Of a stretch of 64,000 nt of DNA, positions 45,860 to 53,029 are shown in pieces; within the stretch, counting starts at the first letter, position 1; each line of letters begins with the position of its first letter. The position numbers were made by a program, and so were the translations under genes. The DNA lies in assembly GCF_900078365.1 (NCBI RefSeq), contig NZ_LT598653.1, positions 1,364,001 to 1,428,000 of the forward strand, written 5' to 3'. The stretch comes from an uncultured Sphingopyxis sp. (GTDB taxonomy: Bacteria > Pseudomonadota > Alphaproteobacteria > Sphingomonadales > Sphingomonadaceae). The notes beneath the pieces are model-generated. The model saw only the letters and a program-made list of their open reading frames with translations. It ran no database searches and was not told where the DNA came from.

Positions 45860-46028
45860 GGATGTTTCCTTTCACGAAAACAGGGTATCCGCCGGCAAAA
45901 GCACCGGCAGAGCTGGAAGCGTGAGAAGGGAAGAAGCGACCCCCTGCGGGGGCATCAAATTTCCGTCGCAGGCGACGTTAGCGATCTGCATATAAGTCAC
46001 CAATCTAAAAAAATCAAGGAATTCCTTG
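45860..46028 (-). promoter_or_regulatory. csp-infA promoter, palindrome and structured 5' leader
   Basis: Minus strand: TTGATT (46017-46012), 16 bases, TTATAT (45995-45990) gives a good sigma-70 match. The perfect palindrome CAAGGAATTCCTTG (46015-46028) overlaps the -35. The roughly 120-base leader contains two hairpins: CCCCC-TGC-GGGGG (45940-45952) and GCCGG-N8-CCGGC near 45891-45908. Long structured leaders are typical of cold-shock mRNAs. Confidence 0.6.
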
Positions 46029-46185
46029 GCTTTCAGTTACGTCGACAAATAGTCGGCCGGGAGCAGGAGGTCGATGCTCGCCCGGGGCGCCTGAAGTTCG
46101 ATCAGGACCTTTCGACATGCAGATGGCTTGTAATGCAGCATCGGGACGCCCACATGAGGCTATCGCCAGCTTGGCATTGCATGCC

Positions 46186-46227
46186 GGTGACTGAGAGACA
46201 ATCGCGCTCCCGCAAAAGGGAGCAGAC
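46186..46227 (+). promoter_or_regulatory. conserved leader hairpin sequestering the RBS (copy B)
   Basis: GGTGACTGAGAGAC (46186-46199), six bases, GCTCCC (46206-46211), a 6-base loop and GGGAGC (46218-46223), with ATG at 46228. This is the strongest stem of the four copies (6 G/C-rich pairs), and the Shine-Dalgarno is fully inside it. Confidence 0.65.
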
Positions 46228-46596
46228 ATGGATCTCAACCAACTTCTCTATCATCACCAGATGGCGCTCATGGCGGTGAGCCAGGCCCGGCGCGACGGTC
46301 ACTTGCTTCCGAACTTCGATCTGCCCCGCTATTATGCGAAGCGGATCAATGAGTATCGCGAGCGCCGTGGGCTGGCCGACGGCTTTGCAGCGGTTATCAC
46401 GCCGGAACATGTTGGTCCGAAGGCTGACCCACCTGTTTCCGATCCGGCAACCGACTATCCGGTTTTTGTTGGCGACACGCTGATTGCAGAGTTGCTCATC
46501 ACCGAGGCGCTGGCGATGACCGAGGAGGAAAGGGCGGCCTTCGGCTTGGAGGATGTCGTCGGCCGGCTTGCCTCGGTCCAGGAGGATAACCGATAG
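46228..46596 (+). CDS. hypothetical protein with MxLxQLLxxxQxAL N-terminal module
   Basis: 122 aa, paralogue of the 203-aa protein at 30974. The first 47 residues are almost the same (MDLNQLLYHHQMALMAVSQA, FDLPRYYAKRINEYRERRG), and a GDTLIAELLITEAL patch recurs near residue 82. It is cytosolic and helical with an acidic C-terminus. Leader and coding start are conserved together, pointing to duplication with its control element. Function is unknown. Confidence 0.8.
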   Translation: MDLNQLLYHHQMALMAVSQARRDGHLLPNFDLPRYYAKRINEYRERRGLADGFAAVITPEHVGPKADPPVSDPATDYPVFVGDTLIAELLITEALAMTEEERAAFGLEDVVGRLASVQEDNR

Positions 46597-46958
46597 GGGA
46601 AAAGTTGGTTTCGCGTTTCTTCTATTCCTCGCGACAATGCCTCACCGGCTATGGTCATAACAGGCGAAGGGCCCTCGAAAATGCTCTTGTGAGTCTTTGC
46701 GAAACAGTTTGAGCCAGCCGTCAGCGGTCGCTTATCTGCCAAAGCGAATCTAAACGGTGGTTCTATTAATCGACCCAACGCTTCAATAATGTGGGGGTAA
46801 ATGTGGGGGTAGTATTTTTCAGGCATCCTTTAAGTTATGATAATTATTAGATAATATATTTGGTTCGATACAAGCCCTGCACCATCTCCAAGACAGCATG
46901 ATCGACGCTGCGGGCCTTCGCTGACCGGGGTCGGCGAGCCGGGCTCCGCTTCATAAGA
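46597..46958. other. A/T-rich intergenic region with a tandem 12-bp repeat
   Basis: Two adjoining exact copies of AATGTGGGGGTA occupy 46788-46799 and 46800-46811, followed by a strongly A/T-rich stretch (about 46812-46862) that stands out from the GC-rich surroundings. GGTTCGATACAAGCC at 46862-46876 looks like part of a tRNA T-arm but does not pair properly. No gene is supported. This may be the scar of an integrated element. Confidence 0.4.
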
Positions 46959-47873
46959 TCAGGGTTCGAGCACGCCCAGCAGCGCTACAAGCGCGAGGAT
47001 GCCGGCGGCCGCGCCTGCTTCGAGCGCAAGGCTATGCCGGATCGCGCGCTCCGGCATCTCGCCGCCCGTCGCGGCAAGCGCCGGGGCCAGCCGCCAGCGA
47101 TTCAGGGCCGCGAGCGCGAGCATCGCGCCGAAAAGCGAGAGCTTGGCGATGAGCAGATAGCCATAGGAAGAGTGCAGCATCCGTCCGGCCTGCGCGATGC
47201 CGACGATCATCTGAAAATTGATCAATCCCGTCGCCGCGATGATGATGACGCAGCCCGTGCCCACGCATGCGAACCGGTCGAGACCGTGGGCGGCGAGCGC
47301 GAGCCTTTCCGGTCGTGCGGCATCCCGGGCCGGGCGCAACAGGATCAGGAAGGCGGCGATGGCGCCGATCCAGAGTCCCGCGGCGATCATATGGAGCGCG
47401 TCGGCGACGCGATGGATCGCTCCGGCCCAGCCCTCGCCGGCCGCGGCATGGCCCGACCAAGCGAGGCTGGCGAGCGCGACCGTGCCAGCGGCGGAGAGGA
47501 GAGCGAAGGCGGCGGCCGGCGGACGGCGATCGAGTCGCAGGGCGGCGGCGAGAGCGATGGCGAGCGCGGCCATCCGCACGAGCCATGCCTTGCCAACATC
47601 GGTTTCGGTCGCGATCTCGAACAGCATCGCCGGATCGACTTCGCTGAGCGATATCCCCATCATGCTCGCGGTCAGTGCGGGCATGCCCGCGAGCGACGCG
47701 AGGAAGCCCGCGCCGCAAAGCCATGGCTGCGGGGTTATCAGTCCGCCGACGATGCGCGCATCTTCGCGCGCGGGGCGACGGAGCGCATAAAGCGGGAAAG
47801 CCGCCAGCCCCATGACCAGCATCAGATCGGCGAATAGCAGGAACCTGATCCCGGTCATGAGGGGATCGGGCAT
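46959..47873 (-). CDS. copD: copper homeostasis membrane protein CopD
   Basis: 304 aa, about eight membrane helices. The CopD-family segments WSGHAAAGEGWAGAIHRVADALHMIAAGLWIGAIAAF and FACVGTGCVIIIAATGLIN, with conserved histidines, are clear. CopD works with periplasmic CopC to move copper across the inner membrane. It begins 3 bp after copC, so the two are one transcript from the ECF-type promoter upstream of copC. Confidence 0.93.
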   Translation of the reverse strand: MPDPLMTGIRFLLFADLMLVMGLAAFPLYALRRPAREDARIVGGLITPQPWLCGAGFLASLAGMPALTASMMGISLSEVDPAMLFEIATETDVGKAWLVRMAALAIALAAALRLDRRPPAAAFALLSAAGTVALASLAWSGHAAAGEGWAGAIHRVADALHMIAAGLWIGAIAAFLILLRPARDAARPERLALAAHGLDRFACVGTGCVIIIAATGLINFQMIVGIAQAGRMLHSSYGYLLIAKLSLFGAMLALAALNRWRLAPALAATGGEMPERAIRHSLALEAGAAAGILALVALLGVLEP

Positions 47874-47876
47874 GGG

Positions 47877-48266
47877 TTATTTGACCGTGAAGCTGAATTC
47901 GCTGCCCATGCGGTGCGTGTCGGCGCCCGCCGCCGACCATTTGACCTTGTAGGTTCCGGGAACGAGCGCACGCTTCGGGGTGAGCGTCATCGACTTGCCG
48001 TCCTTGCCCATCGCGGAGCCGATCGCGATCTTCATCGGCGGATGGTCGGTCATCCCGGGCATCGCGGTCATCACCAGTTCGGCGCGCACCGTCGGGGCGA
48101 TCAGCTTCTCGCTGAATTTGAGTTGCACCGACGTCACTTTCGCCACCTTGGCGTTGGCGGCGGGGGTCGATGCGACCAGCTTGGCATGGGCAAGCGCGGC
48201 GGTCGGCGAAAGCGTGAGCATGGCGGCGGCGAGCGCGGCGAAAGGGGAGAGGGCAGGCTTGATCAT
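47877..48266 (-). CDS. copC: periplasmic copper-binding protein CopC
   Basis: 129 aa, start at 48266 after GGAG. The signal peptide ends AALAHAK, leaving an N-terminal His that ligates Cu(II), with the second site in GADTHRMGSEF. A methionine-bearing loop (MTAMPGMTDHPPM) is suited to Cu(I). It is an immunoglobulin-like periplasmic copper carrier and partner of CopD. Longer upstream in-frame starts lack a ribosome-binding site and a signal peptide. Confidence 0.94.
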   Translation of the reverse strand: MIKPALSPFAALAAAMLTLSPTAALAHAKLVASTPAANAKVAKVTSVQLKFSEKLIAPTVRAELVMTAMPGMTDHPPMKIAIGSAMGKDGKSMTLTPKRALVPGTYKVKWSAAGADTHRMGSEFSFTVK

Positions 48267-48296
48267 AAAATACTCCAACGGGATGTTCCTGCTGCT

Positions 48297-48324
48297 ATTA
48301 CGCAGGGCATGGCGACACCCCTTG
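48297..48324 (-). promoter_or_regulatory. ECF-type promoter for copCD
   Basis: Minus strand: CAAGGGG (48324-48318), 15 bases, CGTAAT (48302-48297). It differs by two bases in the -35 and two in the -10 from the copies before the anti-sigma gene, copA and the TonB receptor but keeps the exact spacing. It lies 31 bp ahead of the copC ATG and back to back with the promoter at 48355. Confidence 0.55.
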
Positions 48325-48354
48325 CGCAAACGGGCGCGCCGCGTCGCTGGAGGA

Positions 48355-48382
48355 TGAGGGGTAGCGCAACGGCGCGCGTATA
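48355..48382 (+). promoter_or_regulatory. ECF-type promoter for the anti-sigma/sensor/sigma genes
   Basis: TGAGGGG (48355-48361), 15 bases, CGTATA (48377-48382), followed by AAAGGA and the start at 48411. The same boxes and spacing precede copA and the TonB receptor. Autoregulation by the ECF sigma factor of this operon is the simplest reading. Confidence 0.7.
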
Positions 48383-48410
48383 ATTTCCTGAAAGGACCGA
48401 TGAGAAGGTG

Positions 48411-48677
48411 ATGGAGGCAGAGTTTCGGAAACTGAACATGGCGGTTTTGCCGCCGGCGCTCGAAACGCTCGACGACCATGTCCTCGCCGCGCTTGCCGTC
48501 CGGAAGGCCGAAGCGGCGGCGACGCGCCGGTTGATGGCGGTCGCGGCGCTGTTTTCGCTCGGCGGCGGGGTCGTGGCGGGCAGCGCTTTCGTGCCGAGTG
48601 CGGTCGCCGCAAGTCCGCTGACCCCCCTGATACCGGCAAGTCCGCTGGCGCCTTCGACGATATTGGACGCCCGCTGA
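48411..48677 (+). CDS. CnrY-like membrane anti-sigma factor (candidate)
   Basis: 88 aa from ATG 48411; a GTG one codon upstream is possible. A charged cytosolic N-terminus (about 1-40) precedes one membrane helix (LMAVAALFSLGGGVVAGSAFV) and a short Pro-rich periplasmic tail. Size and topology match the CnrY/NccY anti-sigma proteins. Identification rests mainly on gene order: small membrane protein, periplasmic sensor, ECF sigma. Sequence similarity to CnrY was not established. Confidence 0.65.
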   Translation: MEAEFRKLNMAVLPPALETLDDHVLAALAVRKAEAAATRRLMAVAALFSLGGGVVAGSAFVPSAVAASPLTPLIPASPLAPSTILDAR

Positions 48678-49117
48678 TGACGACGGCGCGCCGGATGGCG
48701 ATCATCGGCTTCATCGCGTTCGTGGCCGCGCTCGCGGGCGTGTTCGTCGGCCGCCTGCTGGTCGATGCCCCGCGGCAGAGCGAGACCGAGTTGCACGCGC
48801 TGCTGCACCGGGAACTGACGCTGTCCGACGCACAGGAAGCGCGGCTGCGGACGATCGAGGCGCGATTTGCGGGCCGGCGCGAGGCGCTCGAGGTCGAGAT
48901 GCGGGCGTCCAACATCCGGCTGGCGCGGGCGATCGAGGCCGAGCATGGCTATGGCCCGCGCGTGACCGAGGCCATCGACGAGACGCACGAAGTGATGGGC
49001 GAATTGCAGAAGGAAACGCTGCGCCATCTTTTCGCGATGCGCAGCGTCCTCGACGCCCGACAGGCCGCGATGTTCGACAAGGTTGTGGTCAAGGCGCTGA
49101 CCGCCGATGCGAGGTGA
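48677..49117 (+). CDS. CnrX-like periplasmic heavy-metal sensor
   Basis: 146 aa, start overlapping the previous stop by one base. An N-terminal membrane helix (about 7-28) anchors a periplasmic four-helix domain with ELHALLHRELTLSDAQEARL and EAEHGYGPRVTEAIDETHEVMGELQKETLRHLF, the layout of the CnrX/ZraP heavy-metal-resistance family. His and Glu in those helices are candidate metal ligands. On metal binding it would release the anti-sigma factor. Its end overlaps the sigma gene by 4 bp. Confidence 0.8.
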   Translation: MTTARRMAIIGFIAFVAALAGVFVGRLLVDAPRQSETELHALLHRELTLSDAQEARLRTIEARFAGRREALEVEMRASNIRLARAIEAEHGYGPRVTEAIDETHEVMGELQKETLRHLFAMRSVLDARQAAMFDKVVVKALTADAR

Positions 49118-49677
49118 CGCGCGACCTGTCGCACTATAGCGACCGCGCTCTCGCGGCGCTTGCCCTGTCGGGTCGGCAGGACGCGTATCGTGAGTTTCTG
49201 GCGCGGTACAAGGCTCCCGTTTTTCGCCTGATCCGCAGCAATGTGGGCGACGAGGGCGAGGCGATGGATCTGACACAGGAAAGCTTCGTTGCCGGATTCG
49301 CGGCGTTGGGGCGTTATGACGGCGAGCGGCCGTTTCGCGTCTGGATCTCGCGCATCGCGCTCAACAAATGTCGCGACTGGGCCCGCCGCCGGGCGGTGCG
49401 TTCTTTTTTTACGCGCGCGCTCCCGCTCGAAAATGCTCATGACGTTGCCGGCGACAGCCCCGCGACCGATGTCGAAGCGGCCGACCGCGCCGAACTGGCG
49501 CGGGTTCGGGATGCCATCGTCGAGCTGCCGGGCAATCTTCGCGAAATCATCGTCTTGCGCGGGATCGAGGAACTCAGCCAGGCAGAAACGGCAGAGATGC
49601 TGGGCGTGAGCGAGAAGACCGTCGAAACGCGCCTCTATCGCGCGCGCGCCAAGCTGCGCGCGATGCTGGGCGAGTGA
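49114..49677 (+). CDS. ECF sigma factor (CnrH-like)
   Basis: 187 aa from GTG in a GTGA overlap. Region 2 (DLTQESFVAGFAALGRYDGERPFRVWISRIALNKCRDWARR) and region 4 (LPGNLREIIVLRGIEELSQAETAEMLGVSEKTVETRLYRARAKL) are complete, with a short linker as in ECF factors. Adjacent anti-sigma and sensor genes make a CnrYXH-type set. Four promoters with a common TGAGGGG-like, 15-nt, CGTA design flank it and are its probable targets; since all genes are copper-related, copper is the likely signal. Confidence 0.88.
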   Translation: MTRDLSHYSDRALAALALSGRQDAYREFLARYKAPVFRLIRSNVGDEGEAMDLTQESFVAGFAALGRYDGERPFRVWISRIALNKCRDWARRRAVRSFFTRALPLENAHDVAGDSPATDVEAADRAELARVRDAIVELPGNLREIIVLRGIEELSQAETAEMLGVSEKTVETRLYRARAKLRAMLGE

Positions 49678-49702
49678 GGGGCGCGCCGGGTGCGCGCGTA
49701 TA
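49675..49702 (+). promoter_or_regulatory. ECF-type promoter for copAB
   Basis: TGAGGGG (49675-49681, beginning in the sigma-factor stop codon), 15 bases, CGTATA (49697-49702), then the copA start at 49736. Boxes and spacing are the same as at 48355 and 52878. Confidence 0.7.
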
Positions 49703-49735
49703 GTTTGCAGTTTATAAGAGGAAGAAACAGGATTT

Positions 49736-51532
49736 ATGCAGGTAGATCGGCGGCATTTCATCGGCGCGGCGGCGGGAGGCGGGGCCGCGGCGGCGCTTTC
49801 GGCATGGTTTCCGGCCTGGGCCCAGCCGGTATCGGCCGGGCTGAAGGCGCAGTTGCCGACCGTGTCGGGCAACGACGTCACGCTGCGCATCGCGCGCCAG
49901 ACGATGCGCATCGACGGCAAGCTCAGCCGGGCGATCGGGATCAACGGCACGATCCCCGGACCGCTGATCCGCCTGAAAGAGGGGCAGCAGGCGCGGTTGC
50001 GGGTCGTCAACGAACTCGACGAGGATAGCTCGATCCACTGGCACGGGCTGATCCTGCCCTTTCACATGGACGGCGTTCCCGGCGTCAGCTTTCCGGGGAT
50101 CAAGCCGCGTTCGACCTTTGTCTATGAGTTTCCGGTCGTGCAGTCGGGGACCTATTGGTATCACAGCCATTCGGGGCTGCAGGAACAGCTCGGCCATTAT
50201 GGTCCGATCGTGATCGATCCGAAGGATGCCGATCCGGTCGCCTATGACCGCGAACATGTGATCGTGCTGTCCGACCACAGCCAGCTCGCGCCCGAAGAAA
50301 TCTTTCGCAAGATGAAGGTCAATCCGGGGCATTTCAACATGCAGCGCCAGGCGCTGTCGGGGCTGCTCGCCGGCAAGGACCAGAAGCTCAAGGACCGGGT
50401 CGAATGGGGCCGGATGCGGATGGACCCCACCGACATCGCCGACGTCAACGGTTCGACATACACCTTCCTCGTCAACGGCCATGGACCGCGCGACAACTGG
50501 ACCGCGTTGTTCGCGCCCGGCGAGCGCGTGCGGCTGCGCATCATCAATGCGTCGGCGATGTCGATCTTCAACGTCCGCATTCCGGGGCTCCGGATGACGG
50601 TCGTGCAGGCCGACGGGCTCAACGTCCGGCCGGTCGCGATCGACGAATTCCAGATCGGCGTGGCCGAAACCTATGACGTCGTCGTCACCCCGGCCGAGGA
50701 CCGCGCCTATACATTCGTCGCCGAAGCGAACGACCGGTCGGGCATGGCGCGCGCGACGCTGGCGCCGCGTGCGGGCATGGTCGCGCCGGTTCCGGCGCTG
50801 CGCCCGCGCCCGCTCGCGACGATGAAGGACATGGGCATGGGGGGGATGGGGGGCATGCCGGGCGGCGGCGACGCGGCGTGCGCGCCCGAACATGCCGCGA
50901 TGGGGCACTGCACCCCCGCCGGCGCCGCGCCCGCCACCGATCATGCCGCAATGGGGCATGGCGCGGGCGGCATGGAGCACAGCATGCGCGATTTCAGCGT
51001 CGCGCCGCAGGTCAAGCGCGACCCCAGCGTCCAGTCGATTTCGCCGATGCCGGTCGACCGGATGGCCGAACCGGGGCAGGGGCTGGAAGATGTGGGGCAC
51101 GAGGTGCTGACCTATCATCACCTCGTCGCGCTCGACCGCAATCCCGACGTGCGCGCGCCCGGACGCGCGCTCGACATCCACCTGACCGGCAATATGGAAC
51201 GCTTCATGTGGTCGTTCGACGGCGTGAAGATGTCCGACCATCACGAACCCATTCCCTTTATCGAGGGCGAGCGGGTGCGCGTGAACCTGATCAACGATTC
51301 GATGATGAGCCACCCCATTCACCTGCACGGCCATTTCTTTGAACTGGTGACGGGCAAGGGCGATCACGCGCCGCGCAAGCATACGGTGATCGTCCAGCCG
51401 GGCGGGATCGCGACGTTCGACTTTACCGCCGACGCGCTCGGCGACTGGGCGTTCCACTGCCATCTTCTCTATCACATGCACGCCGGCATGATGCGCGTCG
51501 TCAGCGTCCGCCCGAAGGGAGAGGCGGCATGA
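49736..51532 (+). CDS. copA: CopA family multicopper oxidase (copper resistance)
   Basis: 598 aa with a Tat signal (DRRHFIGAAAGG, twin Arg). The four copper-site motifs are IHWHGLILPF, WYHSHSGLQ, HPIHLHGHFFEL and HCHLLYHMHAGMM. A Met/His-rich insert at about residues 363-415 contains CAPEHAAMGHCTP and MGMGGMGGMPGG, likely for Cu(I) capture. It oxidises Cu(I) to less toxic Cu(II) in the periplasm. Its stop overlaps copB by four bases, and an ECF-type promoter precedes it. Confidence 0.95.
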   Translation: MQVDRRHFIGAAAGGGAAAALSAWFPAWAQPVSAGLKAQLPTVSGNDVTLRIARQTMRIDGKLSRAIGINGTIPGPLIRLKEGQQARLRVVNELDEDSSIHWHGLILPFHMDGVPGVSFPGIKPRSTFVYEFPVVQSGTYWYHSHSGLQEQLGHYGPIVIDPKDADPVAYDREHVIVLSDHSQLAPEEIFRKMKVNPGHFNMQRQALSGLLAGKDQKLKDRVEWGRMRMDPTDIADVNGSTYTFLVNGHGPRDNWTALFAPGERVRLRIINASAMSIFNVRIPGLRMTVVQADGLNVRPVAIDEFQIGVAETYDVVVTPAEDRAYTFVAEANDRSGMARATLAPRAGMVAPVPALRPRPLATMKDMGMGGMGGMPGGGDAACAPEHAAMGHCTPAGAAPATDHAAMGHGAGGMEHSMRDFSVAPQVKRDPSVQSISPMPVDRMAEPGQGLEDVGHEVLTYHHLVALDRNPDVRAPGRALDIHLTGNMERFMWSFDGVKMSDHHEPIPFIEGERVRVNLINDSMMSHPIHLHGHFFELVTGKGDHAPRKHTVIVQPGGIATFDFTADALGDWAFHCHLLYHMHAGMMRVVSVRPKGEAA

Positions 51533-52689
51533 GGCGCGCGTCGATGCTGCTCGCCGGCCTGTCGGCCCTCGCGCTCGCCGGTCCCGCCGTCGCGCAGTCC
51601 GACCCCCATGCGGGGCATGGTGCGGCGCAACCGTCCGTGCAGGAAGCCCCCGCACCCGAGGTGAAGGAGCAGGGCATGAACGGCGGCTGCACCGCCGAAC
51701 ATGCGGCGATGGGTCATTGCACCATGGCCGGCGGCGACCCCGATCATGGCGCGCATGGCGATCATGCCGAGCCAGCCGGGCCTGCCCCGGCCGAACCCGA
51801 CCCCCATGCCGGCCATGCGATGGCGCCCGCTGCGCAAGCCGCGCCGGGCGATCCCGCCTGTCCGCCCGAACATGCCGCCATGGGGCATTGCACGCCCCAC
51901 GTCGCACCGCCGCCGCAGTCCCCCGGCGGTGCGACGGGCACCGACCTGCCGCCGGGCGACGCTCCCGCGCCGCCGCCGCCGGACGACTGGTATGCCGACC
52001 GCGTCTTTTCCAAGGCCGCGATGGACCATTCGCGGCACGAGATGATGAAGGAGAACGGCGGCCAGACCTTCGGCTTCGTCAGTGCCGACCTCGAATATCA
52101 GGCGCGCAAGGGCCGTGACGGCTTCAGTTGGGAGGGAGAGGCCTGGTACGGCGGCGACATCGACCGGCTGACGATCAAGAGCGAAGGCGAAAGCGCGATC
52201 GGCGAAGGGCTGGAAGAGGGCGAGGCGCAATTGCTCTACAGCCGCGCCATCGGCCCCTATTTCAATGCGCAGGCCGGTGTTCGCCAGGATCTCGGCCCCG
52301 GTCCCGACCGGAGCTATGCCACCGTCGCGATCGAAGGGCTTGCCCCCTATTGGTTCGAGGTGGGCGGCGCGCTTTTCCTGTCGGACAAGGGCGACCTTCT
52401 TGCCCGGATCGAGGGCGAATATGACCAGCGCATCACGCAGCGGCTGGTGCTCCAGCCCGCCGTCGAAGCGAATTTCGCGCTGCAGGACGTGCCGGCGAAC
52501 GGCATCGGATCGGGCCTGTCGGACGTCGAGCTGGGCCTCCGCCTGCGCTATGAGATCGTCCGCGAATTCGCGCCCTATATCGGCGTCGAATGGACGCGCC
52601 GGTTCGGCGACACCGCCCGCTTCGCGCGCGCGGCGGGCGAGGATTCCAGCAGTGTAGCGCTTGTCATGGGGGTGCGCGCCTGGTTCTAG
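51529..52689 (+). CDS. copB: CopB family outer-membrane copper resistance protein
   Basis: 386 aa with a signal peptide (MRRASMLLAGLSALALAGPAVAQ). The N-terminal third is His/Met/Cys-rich, with two copies of a C-x-x-E-H-A-A-M-G-H-C-T motif also found in CopA. The rest (about 150-386, beginning DDWYADRVFSKAAMDHSR) is the CopB beta-barrel ending VMGVRAWF. It is thought to bind or pass copper at the outer membrane. Confidence 0.94.
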   Translation: MRRASMLLAGLSALALAGPAVAQSDPHAGHGAAQPSVQEAPAPEVKEQGMNGGCTAEHAAMGHCTMAGGDPDHGAHGDHAEPAGPAPAEPDPHAGHAMAPAAQAAPGDPACPPEHAAMGHCTPHVAPPPQSPGGATGTDLPPGDAPAPPPPDDWYADRVFSKAAMDHSRHEMMKENGGQTFGFVSADLEYQARKGRDGFSWEGEAWYGGDIDRLTIKSEGESAIGEGLEEGEAQLLYSRAIGPYFNAQAGVRQDLGPGPDRSYATVAIEGLAPYWFEVGGALFLSDKGDLLARIEGEYDQRITQRLVLQPAVEANFALQDVPANGIGSGLSDVELGLRLRYEIVREFAPYIGVEWTRRFGDTARFARAAGEDSSSVALVMGVRAWF

Positions 52690-52877
52690 GGTTCTGACCC
52701 TGGGCGCCTCCCCGGGGCACGCTCCGGACAAGCCAATCGACAAGCCGCTCGCCGCCGCGACTCGGGGGGGCGCCCGCGGTCGCCCCGGCGTTTGCGCGCC
52801 GCATCGCTCCCTCCCCGACAAGCGCGCGTAATTTAATTACGCCGATTTTGCGGTGCGAGCAAAAAATCATGCGACTT
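52690..52877. other. intergenic region after copB
   Basis: No gene is seen between copB and the promoter of the TonB receptor. AATTTAATT lies at 52830-52838 next to a CGTAAT (52827-52832) that lacks a matching -35 box, so it is not called a promoter. Confidence 0.3.
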
Positions 52878-52905
52878 TGAGGGGTGGGGCTTTCGCCTGC
52901 GTATA
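52878..52905 (+). promoter_or_regulatory. ECF-type promoter for the TonB receptor operon
   Basis: TGAGGGG (52878-52884), 15 bases, CGTATA (52900-52905), 125 bp before the receptor ATG. It is the same in both boxes and spacing as the promoters before the anti-sigma gene and copA, which ties the receptor to the copper sigma factor. Confidence 0.65.
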
Positions 52906-52973
52906 TCGACTGGCAATGCGTCCTACGGAAGCGTATGTAAGATATTGAAATAAAAACGAAATTTCCGTTGACC

Positions 52974-52983
52974 TGTATATACA
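52974..52983. promoter_or_regulatory. TGTATATACA operator for a HutC-like regulator
   Basis: A perfect 10-bp palindrome directly after TTGACC (52968-52973) and 47 bp before the receptor ATG. A near-copy (CGTATATACA, followed by AG) lies at 57988-57997 just ahead of the HutC-like gene. GntR/HutC regulators bind such TA-centred palindromes, so this is a likely repressor site. Confidence 0.6.
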
Positions 52984-53029
52984 ATTGATGTTTTCTGCCG
53001 CCATGCACGAAACCAGATGGGGGTTTGCC

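Noticed and set aside
46455..46826. Minus-strand frame of 123 codons overlapping the 122-aa gene
   Set aside because: It overlaps a supported gene for much of its length, has no ribosome-binding site and begins in A/T-rich repeat DNA.
46862..46890. Possible tRNA gene or fragment (GGTTCGATACAAGCC)
   Set aside because: The T-arm stem has mismatches and no D-arm, anticodon arm or acceptor stem can be built upstream.
52827..52832. CGTAAT as another ECF -10 box
   Set aside because: The bases 15 nt upstream (CGCTCCC) do not resemble the shared -35 element.
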